From: Natranaerovirga hydrolytica
GTDB taxonomy: Bacteria > Bacillota > Clostridia > Lachnospirales > DSM-24629
Length of the DNA: 64,000 nt
Assembly: GCF_004339095.1 (NCBI RefSeq)
Contig: NZ_SMGQ01000018.1
Location: forward strand, 24,227 to 88,226
Direction of reading: 5' to 3'
In this document: positions 50,046 to 58,955 of the stretch, piece by piece
How positions within the stretch are numbered: position 1 is the stretch's first letter
Layout: each line of letters starts with the position of its first letter
Notes under the pieces: generated by a model
What the model was told of the DNA's origin: nothing
Seen by the model: only the letters and a program-made list of their open reading frames with translations
Databases searched by the model: none
Position numbers and translations under genes: made by a program

Positions 50046-51203
50046 TTATATCTTTTTCATTCTATAAGTACCTATGATTAAAAATAGAATGCCCATACTC
50101 ATTAATACTGCTAAGGGCATAATAATGGCTTGAATAGAATGATTGTACATTGCCATTTTTCCTATTCCCTCTACAGCCCATTTTTGTGGCGTGAATTGTG
50201 CTAAAAATAATAATGCTCTATTCTCTATAATATCCAATGGCCACATACACCCACCTAACATGGCTGTACTTGTTAACACGATAGGTGTTAATGCTGTTAA
50301 TTGTTGCATTGATTTGACCATACTAGACATGAGGAGTCCTAAGCTGGTACCGCAAAAAACAAATGCCATTAATACCATAAGGATTGCGCCTATGTTGTTG
50401 CCCCAATTCACTCCAAATATATACTTCCCTAACACCACCATTAATACCACCTGAATAAATGATAACAAAAAAGTATACAGCAAATTGCCTAATAAAATTT
50501 TATGGCTACTAATGGGACTAACCAATTGCCTATGATAAACGTAGTTTTTCTTTTCTTCCACAATATCACTAATTCCAAAAATCATAGTATACATTGAGAA
50601 GAAAACAATAAACCCTATAAGTGAGTGCATTAACATAAAATCGTCTCTGCTACTGCCTTTATTATAATAGCTATTGGTTATATACGTAGGGTACTGCCAT
50701 CCTCTAGCAATCCGTTCATTGGTTTTATCTCTTATATCTAAAGCATTGACTTCTAAATTATTATCCTTAAAATACATTTGGATATCTTTTTCTAAATTCA
50801 CTTGATGTGCAAAATTCCTTAATTCATTGTTTAAAAACTGAATCAACATCCCATACTCTGTATTAACATTGGTACGAACAACGGAGACACTGCTTTCTCT
50901 ATCTTCTAGAAAATGATCTTCAAGAATAATAACCCCAATACCTTTAAAGTCTTGTAAGGCTTCCATTCCATCGTCATATGTTGTTCGATCAATACGAAAC
51001 AAATCATTGGCTTCCAACTGCTCAATAAAATCCTTCGAATACTCTGTCTGGTTATGATCCACAACAAACACTGTAGGCTTGTAGTTGCTTTCAAACGCTG
51101 CTCCAAAAACTGCTATTAGACCCAAAGCAGCTACTGTTAGCCCGATAAACATTGGTAAAATTTCCTTGATTCTTTTCATTCTTAACCAAAGTATGGATAA
51201 CAC
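50046..51203 (-). CDS. ABC-2 type transporter permease (second)
   Basis: A 385-aa ABC-2 permease of the YhgE/NatB-like layout: one N-terminal transmembrane helix (about residues 17-37), a roughly 150-aa exterior loop, then five helices (about 185-380; LIGFIVFFSMYTMIFGISDIVEEKKNYVYHRQLVSPI...TSTAMLGGCMWPLDI). It begins with GTG immediately after the stop codon of the first permease gene, sharing the AGGAGG that lies inside it. Together with the first permease and the ATPase it should form a heteromeric exporter. Confidence 0.88.
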   Translation of the reverse strand: MLSILWLRMKRIKEILPMFIGLTVAALGLIAVFGAAFESNYKPTVFVVDHNQTEYSKDFIEQLEANDLFRIDRTTYDDGMEALQDFKGIGVIILEDHFLEDRESSVSVVRTNVNTEYGMLIQFLNNELRNFAHQVNLEKDIQMYFKDNNLEVNALDIRDKTNERIARGWQYPTYITNSYYNKGSSRDDFMLMHSLIGFIVFFSMYTMIFGISDIVEEKKNYVYHRQLVSPISSHKILLGNLLYTFLLSFIQVVLMVVLGKYIFGVNWGNNIGAILMVLMAFVFCGTSLGLLMSSMVKSMQQLTALTPIVLTSTAMLGGCMWPLDIIENRALLFLAQFTPQKWAVEGIGKMAMYNHSIQAIIMPLAVLMSMGILFLIIGTYRMKKI

Positions 51204-52529
51204 CTACTCCACCTCCTTTATAGTCTTTGTTATAACCAAACTACTGATTAGCAGAACCATAATGATTCCTAATAAATACAAAATTTGTGTGTATAGCACA
51301 CTTTTTTCTATTCCTTGCATGACATTGGAATACATCTTTAAGCCTAATCCATTTATTGTAAAGTCTGATAAATTTTGTAATGTTTGAGGCAAAAAATATA
51401 TAGGTGTAAAACTTCCTCCAATAAGAGCCATTACAAACACAATGCCATTTTCAAATAAGTTAACCCATTTAAAGCTGTTGGTTTTTATAGATATTGCCGA
51501 TATCAGAACGCCCAAAGCGCCTATTGCTATAGCTATCAGAATAGTAACCAATAACACCCAAGCCATATGCCCCCAATGGACATTTAGTATTGCCCTTGAA
51601 TAACCAATCATAATGGTACTTTGCAATAACGCAATAAAAACAGTTGTAAAAAAAGCACCTACATACATTACATTCATATTAACGCCTGCTACTTTTAATC
51701 TATAAAATGTATGCTCTTTTTTCTCTAATAGCAACGCTTTTCCACCATAACCTGCACCAAATAATAAAAACATTGTCATAATCGCCATAGAATAATATGC
51801 AAAACTATCCATTTGTTCTTTACCTTCTACTGCTCTTTCAGTAATTGTAATTTCTTTTTCATTTGATTCAAGATACACAAAATCATTATAGTAATCTACA
51901 AATGCTGTCTCTATATCTATATACTCACTTATAATTCCAATGACTACTTCTTTGTTAATACTTAATGTGGCAAAATGATTATTAAATCCTTCAATAATAT
52001 TCTCAACAATAGAACCTCTAAATTCTGAATCTGTTGTTTTTATCACATCAACAGTCACTTTATTTTTATACGGTGTCAATAAATTGACATAGGTATCGTA
52101 AATATAATTTTTAGGCAATATGATAATACCACTTATATCATTATTTTCTAACTGAACTAATGCATCTTCTTGAGATAAAATTTTATACTCAATAATATCT
52201 TCCATTGTTTCATTTCCTAAAAATGTTTCAAAAAAAATCTTTTCTGGGTTTGCTTCTTCTATGCCTTCATATATTTTTTCTATATCTTCATCTTCTACAA
52301 AAGAGGTTATTAAATTCTCAAACCGCTCTTTTTCACGATCATAATTATACTGTTTAACCACTCCAACAGATAACTTACTAATCCCTTCATTGCCTATTTC
52401 AAAATTACCTCTTAGGGCAAAGCTCAATATGGTTGTTAATACAAGAGGCATAAGAATAATTAATAACAAACTTTTTCTATCGTATAAAATGTTCTTAATA
52501 TCTTTAATCACACTATCTATAAGTCTCAA
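51204..52529 (-). CDS. ABC-2 type transporter permease (first)
   Basis: A 441-aa permease with the same plan as its neighbour: N-terminal helix (LLLIILMPLVLTTILSFAL), a large exterior domain (about residues 45-235) and six C-terminal helices including YAFFTTVF-type segments and GGSFTPIYFLPQTLQ. TTG start after GGAGGG. It sits between the ATPase gene (15 nt gap) and the second permease (no gap). Such paired permeases export peptides, antibiotics or Na+. The substrate is not evident. Confidence 0.87.
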   Translation of the reverse strand: MRLIDSVIKDIKNILYDRKSLLLIILMPLVLTTILSFALRGNFEIGNEGISKLSVGVVKQYNYDREKERFENLITSFVEDEDIEKIYEGIEEANPEKIFFETFLGNETMEDIIEYKILSQEDALVQLENNDISGIIILPKNYIYDTYVNLLTPYKNKVTVDVIKTTDSEFRGSIVENIIEGFNNHFATLSINKEVVIGIISEYIDIETAFVDYYNDFVYLESNEKEITITERAVEGKEQMDSFAYYSMAIMTMFLLFGAGYGGKALLLEKKEHTFYRLKVAGVNMNVMYVGAFFTTVFIALLQSTIMIGYSRAILNVHWGHMAWVLLVTILIAIAIGALGVLISAISIKTNSFKWVNLFENGIVFVMALIGGSFTPIYFLPQTLQNLSDFTINGLGLKMYSNVMQGIEKSVLYTQILYLLGIIMVLLISSLVITKTIKEVE

Positions 52530-52544
52530 TGGTTATACACCCTC

Positions 52545-53480
52545 CTAATCTCTTAAAGCCCTTCCTGTTAAGTGTAAGAATACTGCTTCTAAATTAGGTT
52601 CCTTAATGTCAATTGAAAGTATATTAGAAGGTGTATGTGTAAAACAGTCTATAATATTCTTTAAAGCTTCATTATGCTTTTTAACGGTTAAAATAATCTG
52701 ATCTTCTTTGTGCTCAACTTTATCTACCTCTTGATTACTGTTTAAAGCGTCAATAACTTCTTGTGATTGTTGATCCACTTTTATAGTCACTTGTTTCTTC
52801 TCATCAATCATATCTGTCAGTTGTTCTTTTGTTCCTTCTGCAATGATTTTTCCATAGTCCATTATACAAATTCTGCTGCATAAATACTCTACTTCTTCCA
52901 TATAGTGACTGGTATAAATGACGGTCATGCCCTGCTTATTTAATGCTTTAACCGTTTCTAATATATGCTTTCTTGATTGAGGATCAATGCCAACTGTTGG
53001 CTCATCCATAATGACAATCTTAGGTTGATGGAGCAATGCCACGCCTATGTTTAATCGTCTCTTCATGCCACCTGAATATTTTTCCACTTTATCTTTTAAC
53101 CTTTTATCAATTCCTATGATTTGAGACACTTTTTGAATGCGTTCTTTTAGCTCCTTGCCTCTTAACCCATAAGCCTTGCCCCAAAATTGTAAGTTTTCCA
53201 TTCCAGACAACGTTGGGTATAAAGCAATTTCTTGTGGAATAAAGCCTAATTCATTTTTGATACCTTTCGGTGATTTTACAATGCTTTTTCCTCTATAATA
53301 AATATCACCTGCATCCGGTCTTAGCAATGTAGATATCATGGAAATTGTGGTGGATTTACCTGCACCATTAGGCCCTAAAAGACCTAAAACTTCTCCTTCT
53401 TGTACGTGAAATGAAATGCCATCTACTGCTTTTATTTCTTTAAATTGTTTTTTAATTGCTTCTACTTTTAATAATTCCAT
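52545..53480 (-). CDS. ABC transporter ATP-binding protein
   Basis: A 311-aa ABC ATPase: Walker A LGPNGAGKST (about residues 35-44), Q-loop LGFIPQEIALYP, signature YSGGMKRRLNIGVAL (about 136-150), Walker B IVIMDEPTVGID and H-loop YTSHYMEE. The roughly 80-aa C-terminal extension (TIKVDQQSQEVIDAL...AVFLHLTGRALRD) is typical of drug and antimicrobial-peptide exporters (CcmA/DrrA type). AGAAAGGTGG precedes the ATG. It drives the two permeases encoded next. Confidence 0.93.
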   Translation of the reverse strand: MELLKVEAIKKQFKEIKAVDGISFHVQEGEVLGLLGPNGAGKSTTISMISTLLRPDAGDIYYRGKSIVKSPKGIKNELGFIPQEIALYPTLSGMENLQFWGKAYGLRGKELKERIQKVSQIIGIDKRLKDKVEKYSGGMKRRLNIGVALLHQPKIVIMDEPTVGIDPQSRKHILETVKALNKQGMTVIYTSHYMEEVEYLCSRICIMDYGKIIAEGTKEQLTDMIDEKKQVTIKVDQQSQEVIDALNSNQEVDKVEHKEDQIILTVKKHNEALKNIIDCFTHTPSNILSIDIKEPNLEAVFLHLTGRALRD

Positions 53481-53496
53481 CTAAAATACCACCTTT

Positions 53497-54438
53497 CTAA
53501 TTGATGATCCAATACTCTATAAAATCATTTTCCTTCATTTCTTCTTGAATTAACTCCTCGATATTTCTTATCTCTAACCCTTCAAAATCAGGAAAAACTA
53601 ATTCTTGAGGGGTATGATATTCTATTAATTCTTCTTCAAACACAATATTTATATTTTCAATCTCATGTATGCCATTTAATTCTATATCCAATTCGTATAG
53701 CTGATAAATTGGATACCCATCATAATCAATAAAAACTTCTCCTTTAAAAGACTTTAAGTTCATATTTTCTATCTGTTTTTTTATATCCTTTATCCATTCT
53801 AAAACTTCTGCTTCATTCAAATTGCTCAAATCAAGGTCTGCATACGAAACAACTGATTTAAGTACTTCTTCAAAGATAATATTAAACACTTTTTTCAATT
53901 GATCTTCTGACATATGAATATTTAATCGCTTTGCTTTTACATTGCCTTGGCTCGTTGTGAGTATGGTGTTTTCTTCGACAATAACATCATCTTCTTCCAA
54001 TACTTCTATCCACTGTTCTTTTACATATTCCATCGTCTCTTTTTCAAAACTAAACATTTTAATATCTTTTGGCATTTCAATGTTAATTATTTCATTGAAC
54101 AAGGGTATCTCTAAGTATATGTCGTCCTCATTCTGATAAAATCTTGAATTCATGCCAACGCCGCCAAAGTATATATAATTATTGGCAATGGCTTGATATT
54201 CATTATAAGCCATGTCCATCTCCATATCCATTCTTTCATATGAAATCCATTCTTCTAATTCTTCCCTTGTCAAATCATCTTCATTAAAGGTTATATCAAA
54301 ATACATATTCACTGTTTCTTTGCCCTCTTTTATTGAAGCATAGTTAGACATAGCTTGATCATAAGTTTCATAGCCTGTGCTATTACACCCAACTAAGGTT
54401 AAAGACATTAACAGTATACCAACTAACATTTTTTTCAT
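53497..54438 (-). CDS. Lipoprotein of unknown function in TCS-ABC operon
   Basis: A 313-aa lipoprotein: signal MKKMLVGILLMSLTLVGC with the lipidated Cys at residue 18, then an acidic, beta-rich domain (YNEYQAIANNYIYFGGVGMNSRFY..., GEVFIDYDGYPIYQLYELDIELNG) with the look of the LolA/LppX-like fold. That likeness is impressionistic. The open frame extends 23 codons upstream, but AAAGGTGGGTG precedes ATG 54438. It lies between the response regulator and the ABC genes, so it may help the exporter or sense its substrate at the membrane surface. Confidence 0.75.
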   Translation of the reverse strand: MKKMLVGILLMSLTLVGCNSTGYETYDQAMSNYASIKEGKETVNMYFDITFNEDDLTREELEEWISYERMDMEMDMAYNEYQAIANNYIYFGGVGMNSRFYQNEDDIYLEIPLFNEIINIEMPKDIKMFSFEKETMEYVKEQWIEVLEEDDVIVEENTILTTSQGNVKAKRLNIHMSEDQLKKVFNIIFEEVLKSVVSYADLDLSNLNEAEVLEWIKDIKKQIENMNLKSFKGEVFIDYDGYPIYQLYELDIELNGIHEIENINIVFEEELIEYHTPQELVFPDFEGLEIRNIEELIQEEMKENDFIEYWIIN

Positions 54439-54532
54439 ATCAATCACCCACCTTTTATACTTATATTGTATTAATTTTTTATATGCATTACATCTCACTA
54501 TAAGCATTACTTGACTATGACTTTTGGCATAT

Positions 54533-55180
54533 TTATGATAAGTTTTTCACTGAAAAAATAGCCAGCTGGGTTCTATCTCTTAAGTCTAACTTCATAAGTA
54601 TGTTGGTAATATGATTTTTTACCGTTCCTTCTGTAATAAATAAAACTTCTCCTATTTCTTTATTGTTCTTACCTTCTGATAGTAACTTACAAATCTCTAC
54701 TTCCCTTGTGGTTAGCTTTTCTATTTGTTTACTTGGCTTTTCTTTTTTCGTTTCTTGTGCCATTTCTAAAAATTGTTCCACTACTTTAGTCGCAACATTG
54801 GGTTGAAAGAAAGTTTGCCTCTTATATACTGTTCGAATAGCATGTCCAATTTCTTTAGGAGACGAATCTTTTAATATGTAGCCAGACGCACCATTTTTCA
54901 ATGAGTTAAATATGTATTCTTCATCGTCAAAGGTAGTTAAAATGAGTATTTGAATTTTATTATTGTATTCTTTGATACCCTTAGTCGCTTCCACACCATT
55001 AATAACAGGCATGCGTATATCCATTAATATGACATCTATTGCCGTGGTTTTACATTGATTAATGGCTTGTTCACCATTAGATGCTGTAGCAACCACATTC
55101 ATATCCTCTTCATTGTTTAATAAAACTGCTAAACCTTCTTTTATAATATTTTGATCATCTACTATCATTACATTTATCAA
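54533..55180 (-). CDS. NarL/FixJ family response regulator
   Basis: A 215-aa regulator with a receiver domain (MIVDDQNIIKEGL with Asp8/Asp9, phosphoacceptor DVILMDIRMP near residue 54, LTTF Thr and the LKD Lys) and a C-terminal LuxR-type helix-turn-helix (LTTREVEICKLLSEGKNNKEIGEVLFITEGTVKNHITNILMKL). It lies 12 nt behind the histidine kinase gene. It probably activates the downstream lipoprotein-ABC genes, as in LiaR-like or NatR-like systems. Confidence 0.93.
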   Translation of the reverse strand: MINVMIVDDQNIIKEGLAVLLNNEEDMNVVATASNGEQAINQCKTTAIDVILMDIRMPVINGVEATKGIKEYNNKIQILILTTFDDEEYIFNSLKNGASGYILKDSSPKEIGHAIRTVYKRQTFFQPNVATKVVEQFLEMAQETKKEKPSKQIEKLTTREVEICKLLSEGKNNKEIGEVLFITEGTVKNHITNILMKLDLRDRTQLAIFSVKNLS

Positions 55181-55192
55181 ATTTTTATCCTC

Positions 55193-56344
55193 CTATTCTA
55201 TGGGTATAGAGACCTTTATCCTAAAACCACTGTTTCCTCGAATAAACAACTCCCCCTTAACACTTTTTACACGCTCTTTCATTCCTCTTAAACCATTGCC
55301 AACTATTATCGTGTTACAACCCATTCCATTATCTTCTATATATAAAAATACGTTTTTCTCGCTAAAAGTTATCTTTATGTTAATACGACTTGCTTTGCCA
55401 TGACGTATACTATTGGTTAATGCTTCTTGAATGGTTCGATAAATGACTATGTATATTTGTGGGCTTAAACTTTTTTCATCACCTAATATGCCAAAATCAA
55501 TATGTATATGGGTTTTTTCTATAAAATCCTTAATCAGACTTTTAATAGAATTGACACCAAATTCTTCTTTTTCCTTTAGGGCATTTATTGCCATTCTAAC
55601 TTGTCTTAGGCTGTCTCTGGCATTATCTTTTGACTGATTAATCAATACTTTTGTTTTTTCTTTGTCTTGTTCCATATAATTCTCTGCTAATTCTAACTGC
55701 ATAATAAGCCCTGTTATGCTATGTCCTAATGTATCATGTAAATCTCTAGCAATTCTATTACGCTCTTTTACAATAGAAAGCTCCTTTGCTTTAATGGTAT
55801 ATTCTTGCAGTTGCTCATGGGTTGTTAATAATTTTTCATATAACTCTTGTGTTTTTTTCTTTTCTTCTACATAGTATTTTGTAAAAGCTGTACTGACAAT
55901 AATGAGTCCATTAATCAAAAAGAAAAATACACTTTCAATTGTATTTCTTAAATTGAATTCTACGGATAACAAATAGACGTATTTTGTCATAGAAAGCAAT
56001 AGTGCCAACGTGCTGACAGCTGTACTCTTCTTTAAAGATAACGCATAAGCACCTTCTAGAATAACAAACACATAAAAGAAATGGAAAAAATAATTAACCA
56101 CAAATTTGGATTGCCATTCCAACAAACTAATAACCCCAAGGCTTAATAATAAAAATAACCCATAATATTTTTCTTTCTTTAATCTATAGACTCTAAAAAG
56201 AAACAAACCTAAATGGATTAAAAAAAGCAACACAAGTAGACGGTGTCTATTGATGCTGGCATTTTCTAAATTAAGGGCTAAAATAAACAAAGTGATATTT
56301 AAAAAAAATAAACTTACAAAGAAAATATTTTTTTGCTTCACCAT
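55193..56344 (-). CDS. Sensor histidine kinase (HisKA_3 type)
   Basis: A 383-aa kinase of the DesK/LiaS class: about six N-terminal transmembrane helices with almost no exterior loop, a coiled-coil linker, the phosphoacceptor block RNRIARDLHDTLGHSITGLI, and the HATPase motifs ALTNSIRHG (N box), EDNGMGC (G1) and GNGLRGMKERV (G2). Lacking an exterior sensor domain, it probably senses the membrane or the ABC exporter. AGGAG precedes the ATG. First gene of the operon. Confidence 0.92.
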   Translation of the reverse strand: MVKQKNIFFVSLFFLNITLFILALNLENASINRHRLLVLLFLIHLGLFLFRVYRLKKEKYYGLFLLLSLGVISLLEWQSKFVVNYFFHFFYVFVILEGAYALSLKKSTAVSTLALLLSMTKYVYLLSVEFNLRNTIESVFFFLINGLIIVSTAFTKYYVEEKKKTQELYEKLLTTHEQLQEYTIKAKELSIVKERNRIARDLHDTLGHSITGLIMQLELAENYMEQDKEKTKVLINQSKDNARDSLRQVRMAINALKEKEEFGVNSIKSLIKDFIEKTHIHIDFGILGDEKSLSPQIYIVIYRTIQEALTNSIRHGKASRINIKITFSEKNVFLYIEDNGMGCNTIIVGNGLRGMKERVKSVKGELFIRGNSGFRIKVSIPIE

Positions 56345-56422
56345 TATATCTCCTCGAATAATATATTTATAGTTAGAACTTAATGGGTTACTTTTTAAAA
56401 ATTCTACTTAAAATCTATTTTT

Positions 56423-56451
56423 ATCATATCACTTTGTTTTTTTATATTCAA
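56423..56451 (-). promoter_or_regulatory. Promoter of the TCS-ABC operon
   Basis: TTGAAT (56451-56446), 17-nt spacer, extended -10 TGATATGAT with TATGAT at 56428-56423, minus strand. It lies just past the stop codon of the last pilus-cluster gene. Confidence 0.7.
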
Positions 56452-56459
56452 TTCTTTCT

Positions 56460-57446
56460 TTATGGGTTACATTCTGGGCAAGGATAATACCCTCGACTTG
56501 CTGCCTCTTTTCTATTATCAAAGTGAGCTGTTACCGTATAATCTTTATAAATCTGACAGCCTTCTTTGCCATAGAATGGTACACCTTCTTTTACATAACC
56601 AATATACTCTGTTCTTGAAAGTATCTTACTGCCTTGAATGCCATATATGTTAACATACTGGTCGTTAAATATGGGTATCCCTTGCAAAAAAGCCATAATG
56701 CCAATATCCTCTAGCAACTGATCCCATTCTTCATCTTTAATAGAGGGCAAATAAAAATCATATAAAAACCCATAGCCTTTTCCATACTCATTGTGCTGAT
56801 TAATGTAAACATTCAGGCTATCTTCTATGCTTTTAATGATGGTTTCTTTTTTTATTATCTGAAAATTCTCTTTTTGTAATAAGTCACTGTGTTCTTTAAT
56901 TTCATCATATAGACCTTCTATGATTTCTCCTGTTTCTACATTATGAATTTGAACATAATCGTCTAAAAAAAATTGCAGGACTTGATCCTCTTCATCTCTG
57001 TAAGTATAATACCTTTTTGGTAACAATTGATGGTTGGTATAGTGATATCCCTTTTCATCTTCATACCTTTCCATTCCATAGATATAATAACCATCATAAT
57101 CCATAATGAGAATAACAGGAACATACTTTTTTATCTCTGCCAGTCCATAATGATAATCCGTAGACACACCTGAGATATCATAACCCATTTGAAGATACAA
57201 ACTATCAAAAAAAGTATTGATAGCATCTGTCGTATCAATATTAACATTGTTATTGTCTTTTGTTCGATCATATGTTGCATATAATAGTAGTGAAGCAGAT
57301 GCGTCTTGAATAGCGGTTTTTAGATACCGATTATACCGATGTTTCATATGAATTGTTTCATCGTTTATCGTGTCTTTTCTAAACCCTATAAAAAAGAACG
57401 GGATAATAATTAAGGTAAAGATTAAGCCATATTTAATTTTCACCAT
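56460..57446 (-). CDS. Pilus-cluster protein with membrane anchor and C-terminal Cys-rich motif
   Basis: A 328-aa protein with a short N-terminus and one transmembrane helix (GLIFTLIIIPFFFIGF), a long exterior domain and the C-terminal motif KEGCQIYKDYTV...AASRGYYPCPECNP. That ending resembles small Cys-based metal sites found at the ends of secreted proteins (G-C ... A-x3-GY-x-PC-x2-C). The start was moved from 57470 to ATG 57446, which follows GGGGG and overlaps the upstream gene by 14 nt. Last gene of the Tad-like cluster. Its function is unknown; it may be a minor pilin or assembly protein. Confidence 0.7.
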   Translation of the reverse strand: MVKIKYGLIFTLIIIPFFFIGFRKDTINDETIHMKHRYNRYLKTAIQDASASLLLYATYDRTKDNNNVNIDTTDAINTFFDSLYLQMGYDISGVSTDYHYGLAEIKKYVPVILIMDYDGYYIYGMERYEDEKGYHYTNHQLLPKRYYTYRDEEDQVLQFFLDDYVQIHNVETGEIIEGLYDEIKEHSDLLQKENFQIIKKETIIKSIEDSLNVYINQHNEYGKGYGFLYDFYLPSIKDEEWDQLLEDIGIMAFLQGIPIFNDQYVNIYGIQGSKILSRTEYIGYVKEGVPFYGKEGCQIYKDYTVTAHFDNRKEAASRGYYPCPECNP

Positions 57447-57960
57447 AAACCATACCCCCTGCTCGCACATATATCATTGGATAATCCGTATCTCTAAAAA
57501 TCAACATATCTTTAAAAACAGTGGCTTTTGTTTTGCCTTCATTTGCAACTTCTACTAATATATAATCTCCTGTGGATAAATTATAGTATCGGTCCCTTGA
57601 ATGATTAGGCAAATCATTGTCTGGAAATAATATCTCTAAAATACTGCTATTAGAATACCGTTGGTTCTCTGTTATAAAACCATCACCTGATTCATTTGGA
57701 AAAAATTGCTTTTTATAATGGACAATATTAACCCTATACCCTAATCCTGTAGCATGAATGGCATCTAAAAAAACACTGTATGCATCTGGGGTAATGTAAC
57801 CTAAGTCTCTTACAGAGTCAGTAAACTTTTCTGTTTCTACCGTGACAACTTGCTGGGTAATGGTATCTTGTCGCATAAACGTAAAATACAATGGTGTGAT
57901 AAATAACATTAACACCAATATGATAAATGCCAAAGACTTCCATAAGCTATTTTCTACCAT
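57433..57960 (-). CDS. Pilus-cluster pseudopilin-like protein
   Basis: A 175-aa protein with a short basic/polar start (MVENSLWKS), one transmembrane helix (LAFIILVLMLFITPLYFTFM) and an exterior domain of about 140 aa. This topology is shared by TadE/TadF-like minor pilins. No other domain was recognised. AAGGAGG lies just before ATG 57960, so the seven-codon upstream extension is rejected. It overlaps the next gene, implying joint synthesis. Confidence 0.7.
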   Translation of the reverse strand: MVENSLWKSLAFIILVLMLFITPLYFTFMRQDTITQQVVTVETEKFTDSVRDLGYITPDAYSVFLDAIHATGLGYRVNIVHYKKQFFPNESGDGFITENQRYSNSSILEILFPDNDLPNHSRDRYYNLSTGDYILVEVANEGKTKATVFKDMLIFRDTDYPMIYVRAGGMVYGEN

Positions 57961-57996
57961 ACACTCCTCCTTTACCTCCAATCATTGGTAGGCATT

Positions 57997-58374
57997 CTAG
58001 TCTACTGAATTTAACACGACACCTATAATATTACATTGATAATCTTTTTGGTAATTTAATTCATAGATTTGATCTAAAAAATAATCTTTATTAACTTGAA
58101 TGCTTGCTATATTGTTGTAAGTTACATTGTCTATTGTGACATTGAATCCATACTCTTTTTCTTGTAACATCACATACACTTCACATCCCAATATTTCATT
58201 ATGACTATGGTGGTACCCAGCCATTGTAGATAAATGGTTATCTTGTTGGGAAAAAGGAGCTACCTCTATCATTAGCTCAACTTGACTAAAATAACTAAAA
58301 AACAACATTATAGCCCCTATGAATAGGATTGTTATAAAGCTTAAGTCTAATATTTTTTCTACGTTTTGATTCAT
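57997..58374 (-). CDS. Small pilus-cluster membrane protein
   Basis: A 125-aa protein: MNQNVEKILDLS, one transmembrane helix (FITILFIGAIMLFFSYF) and a roughly 85-aa exterior domain with two Cys. It has the same topology as its neighbours. The first residues (MNQNVEKIL) resemble those of the 155-aa protein upstream (MDQNIQKAL), suggesting a common secretion or assembly signal. GTG 58383 lies in the Shine-Dalgarno AAAGGTG; ATG 58374 is used. Function inferred only from context. Confidence 0.68.
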   Translation of the reverse strand: MNQNVEKILDLSFITILFIGAIMLFFSYFSQVELMIEVAPFSQQDNHLSTMAGYHHSHNEILGCEVYVMLQEKEYGFNVTIDNVTYNNIASIQVNKDYFLDQIYELNYQKDYQCNIIGVVLNSVD

Positions 58375-58420
58375 TGCGATCACCTTTTTTGTGTGATGGG
58401 TTACAACACTTTGTATATCT

Positions 58421-58453
58421 AAAACAGTGTAGAAATGATGACTACACTGTTTT
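58421..58453 (-). terminator. Intercistronic hairpin in pilus operon
   Basis: Perfect 12-bp arms AAAACAGTGTAG / CTACACTGTTTT with a 9-nt loop, right after the stop codon of the 155-aa gene. The T-tract on the minus strand is short, so it may be an mRNA-stabilising or partial-termination hairpin that raises expression of the 155-aa protein relative to downstream genes. Confidence 0.6.
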
Positions 58454-58472
58454 ATTTTGTATGCAACCTATT

Positions 58473-58940
58473 TTATTGTTGTTCAAACCTTAAAATTCTC
58501 TCTACACCATTATCATCATATAAAATCTCTCCTTCAAATCTTCCATTAGGGTTAATGTACTGATCACTAGATGGATCTCTTACATTTCTTAGATCTTTAT
58601 TAATCTCTTCTCTATCTTTAGGATCTAAAGATTTCGTATCTCCTGTACTTATATACTCATTTTCTTCTTTTGTTCCTGTACGCACTTCTATCTTAAAAAC
58701 CCCTGCATATTCCTTAAATTCATCAATAGCTGCTACCACATTAGAACCCGATTGTTCTCTTAAGACATACCGTTCATATTGAACCGAAGACAATCTTTGA
58801 TTGGTTCTTCTGATGCTGTCTTCTGATTCCTCTACCAGTTGCATGCCTTGAGAAAACACCATAATCCCAATACTAATGACTGCTACAAAAAATAAAATAC
58901 CAACACCTAACCATAATGCTTTTTGAATGTTTTGATCCAT
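58473..58940 (-). CDS. Candidate major pilin-like protein of the Tad-like cluster
   Basis: A 155-aa protein with a very short N-terminus (MDQNIQKALWLG), one long transmembrane helix (VGILFFVAVISIGIMVFSQGM) followed at once by acidic residues (EESED), then a mixed charged domain. No classical prepilin G-xxxx-E cleavage motif is present. The strong AAAAGGGGG Shine-Dalgarno, position right after the TadB/C-like gene, and a hairpin behind it suit a structural subunit. Identification as a pilin is inferred from topology and context. Confidence 0.65.
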   Translation of the reverse strand: MDQNIQKALWLGVGILFFVAVISIGIMVFSQGMQLVEESEDSIRRTNQRLSSVQYERYVLREQSGSNVVAAIDEFKEYAGVFKIEVRTGTKEENEYISTGDTKSLDPKDREEINKDLRNVRDPSSDQYINPNGRFEGEILYDDNGVERILRFEQQ

Positions 58941-58955
58941 TTTAAATTCCCCCTT

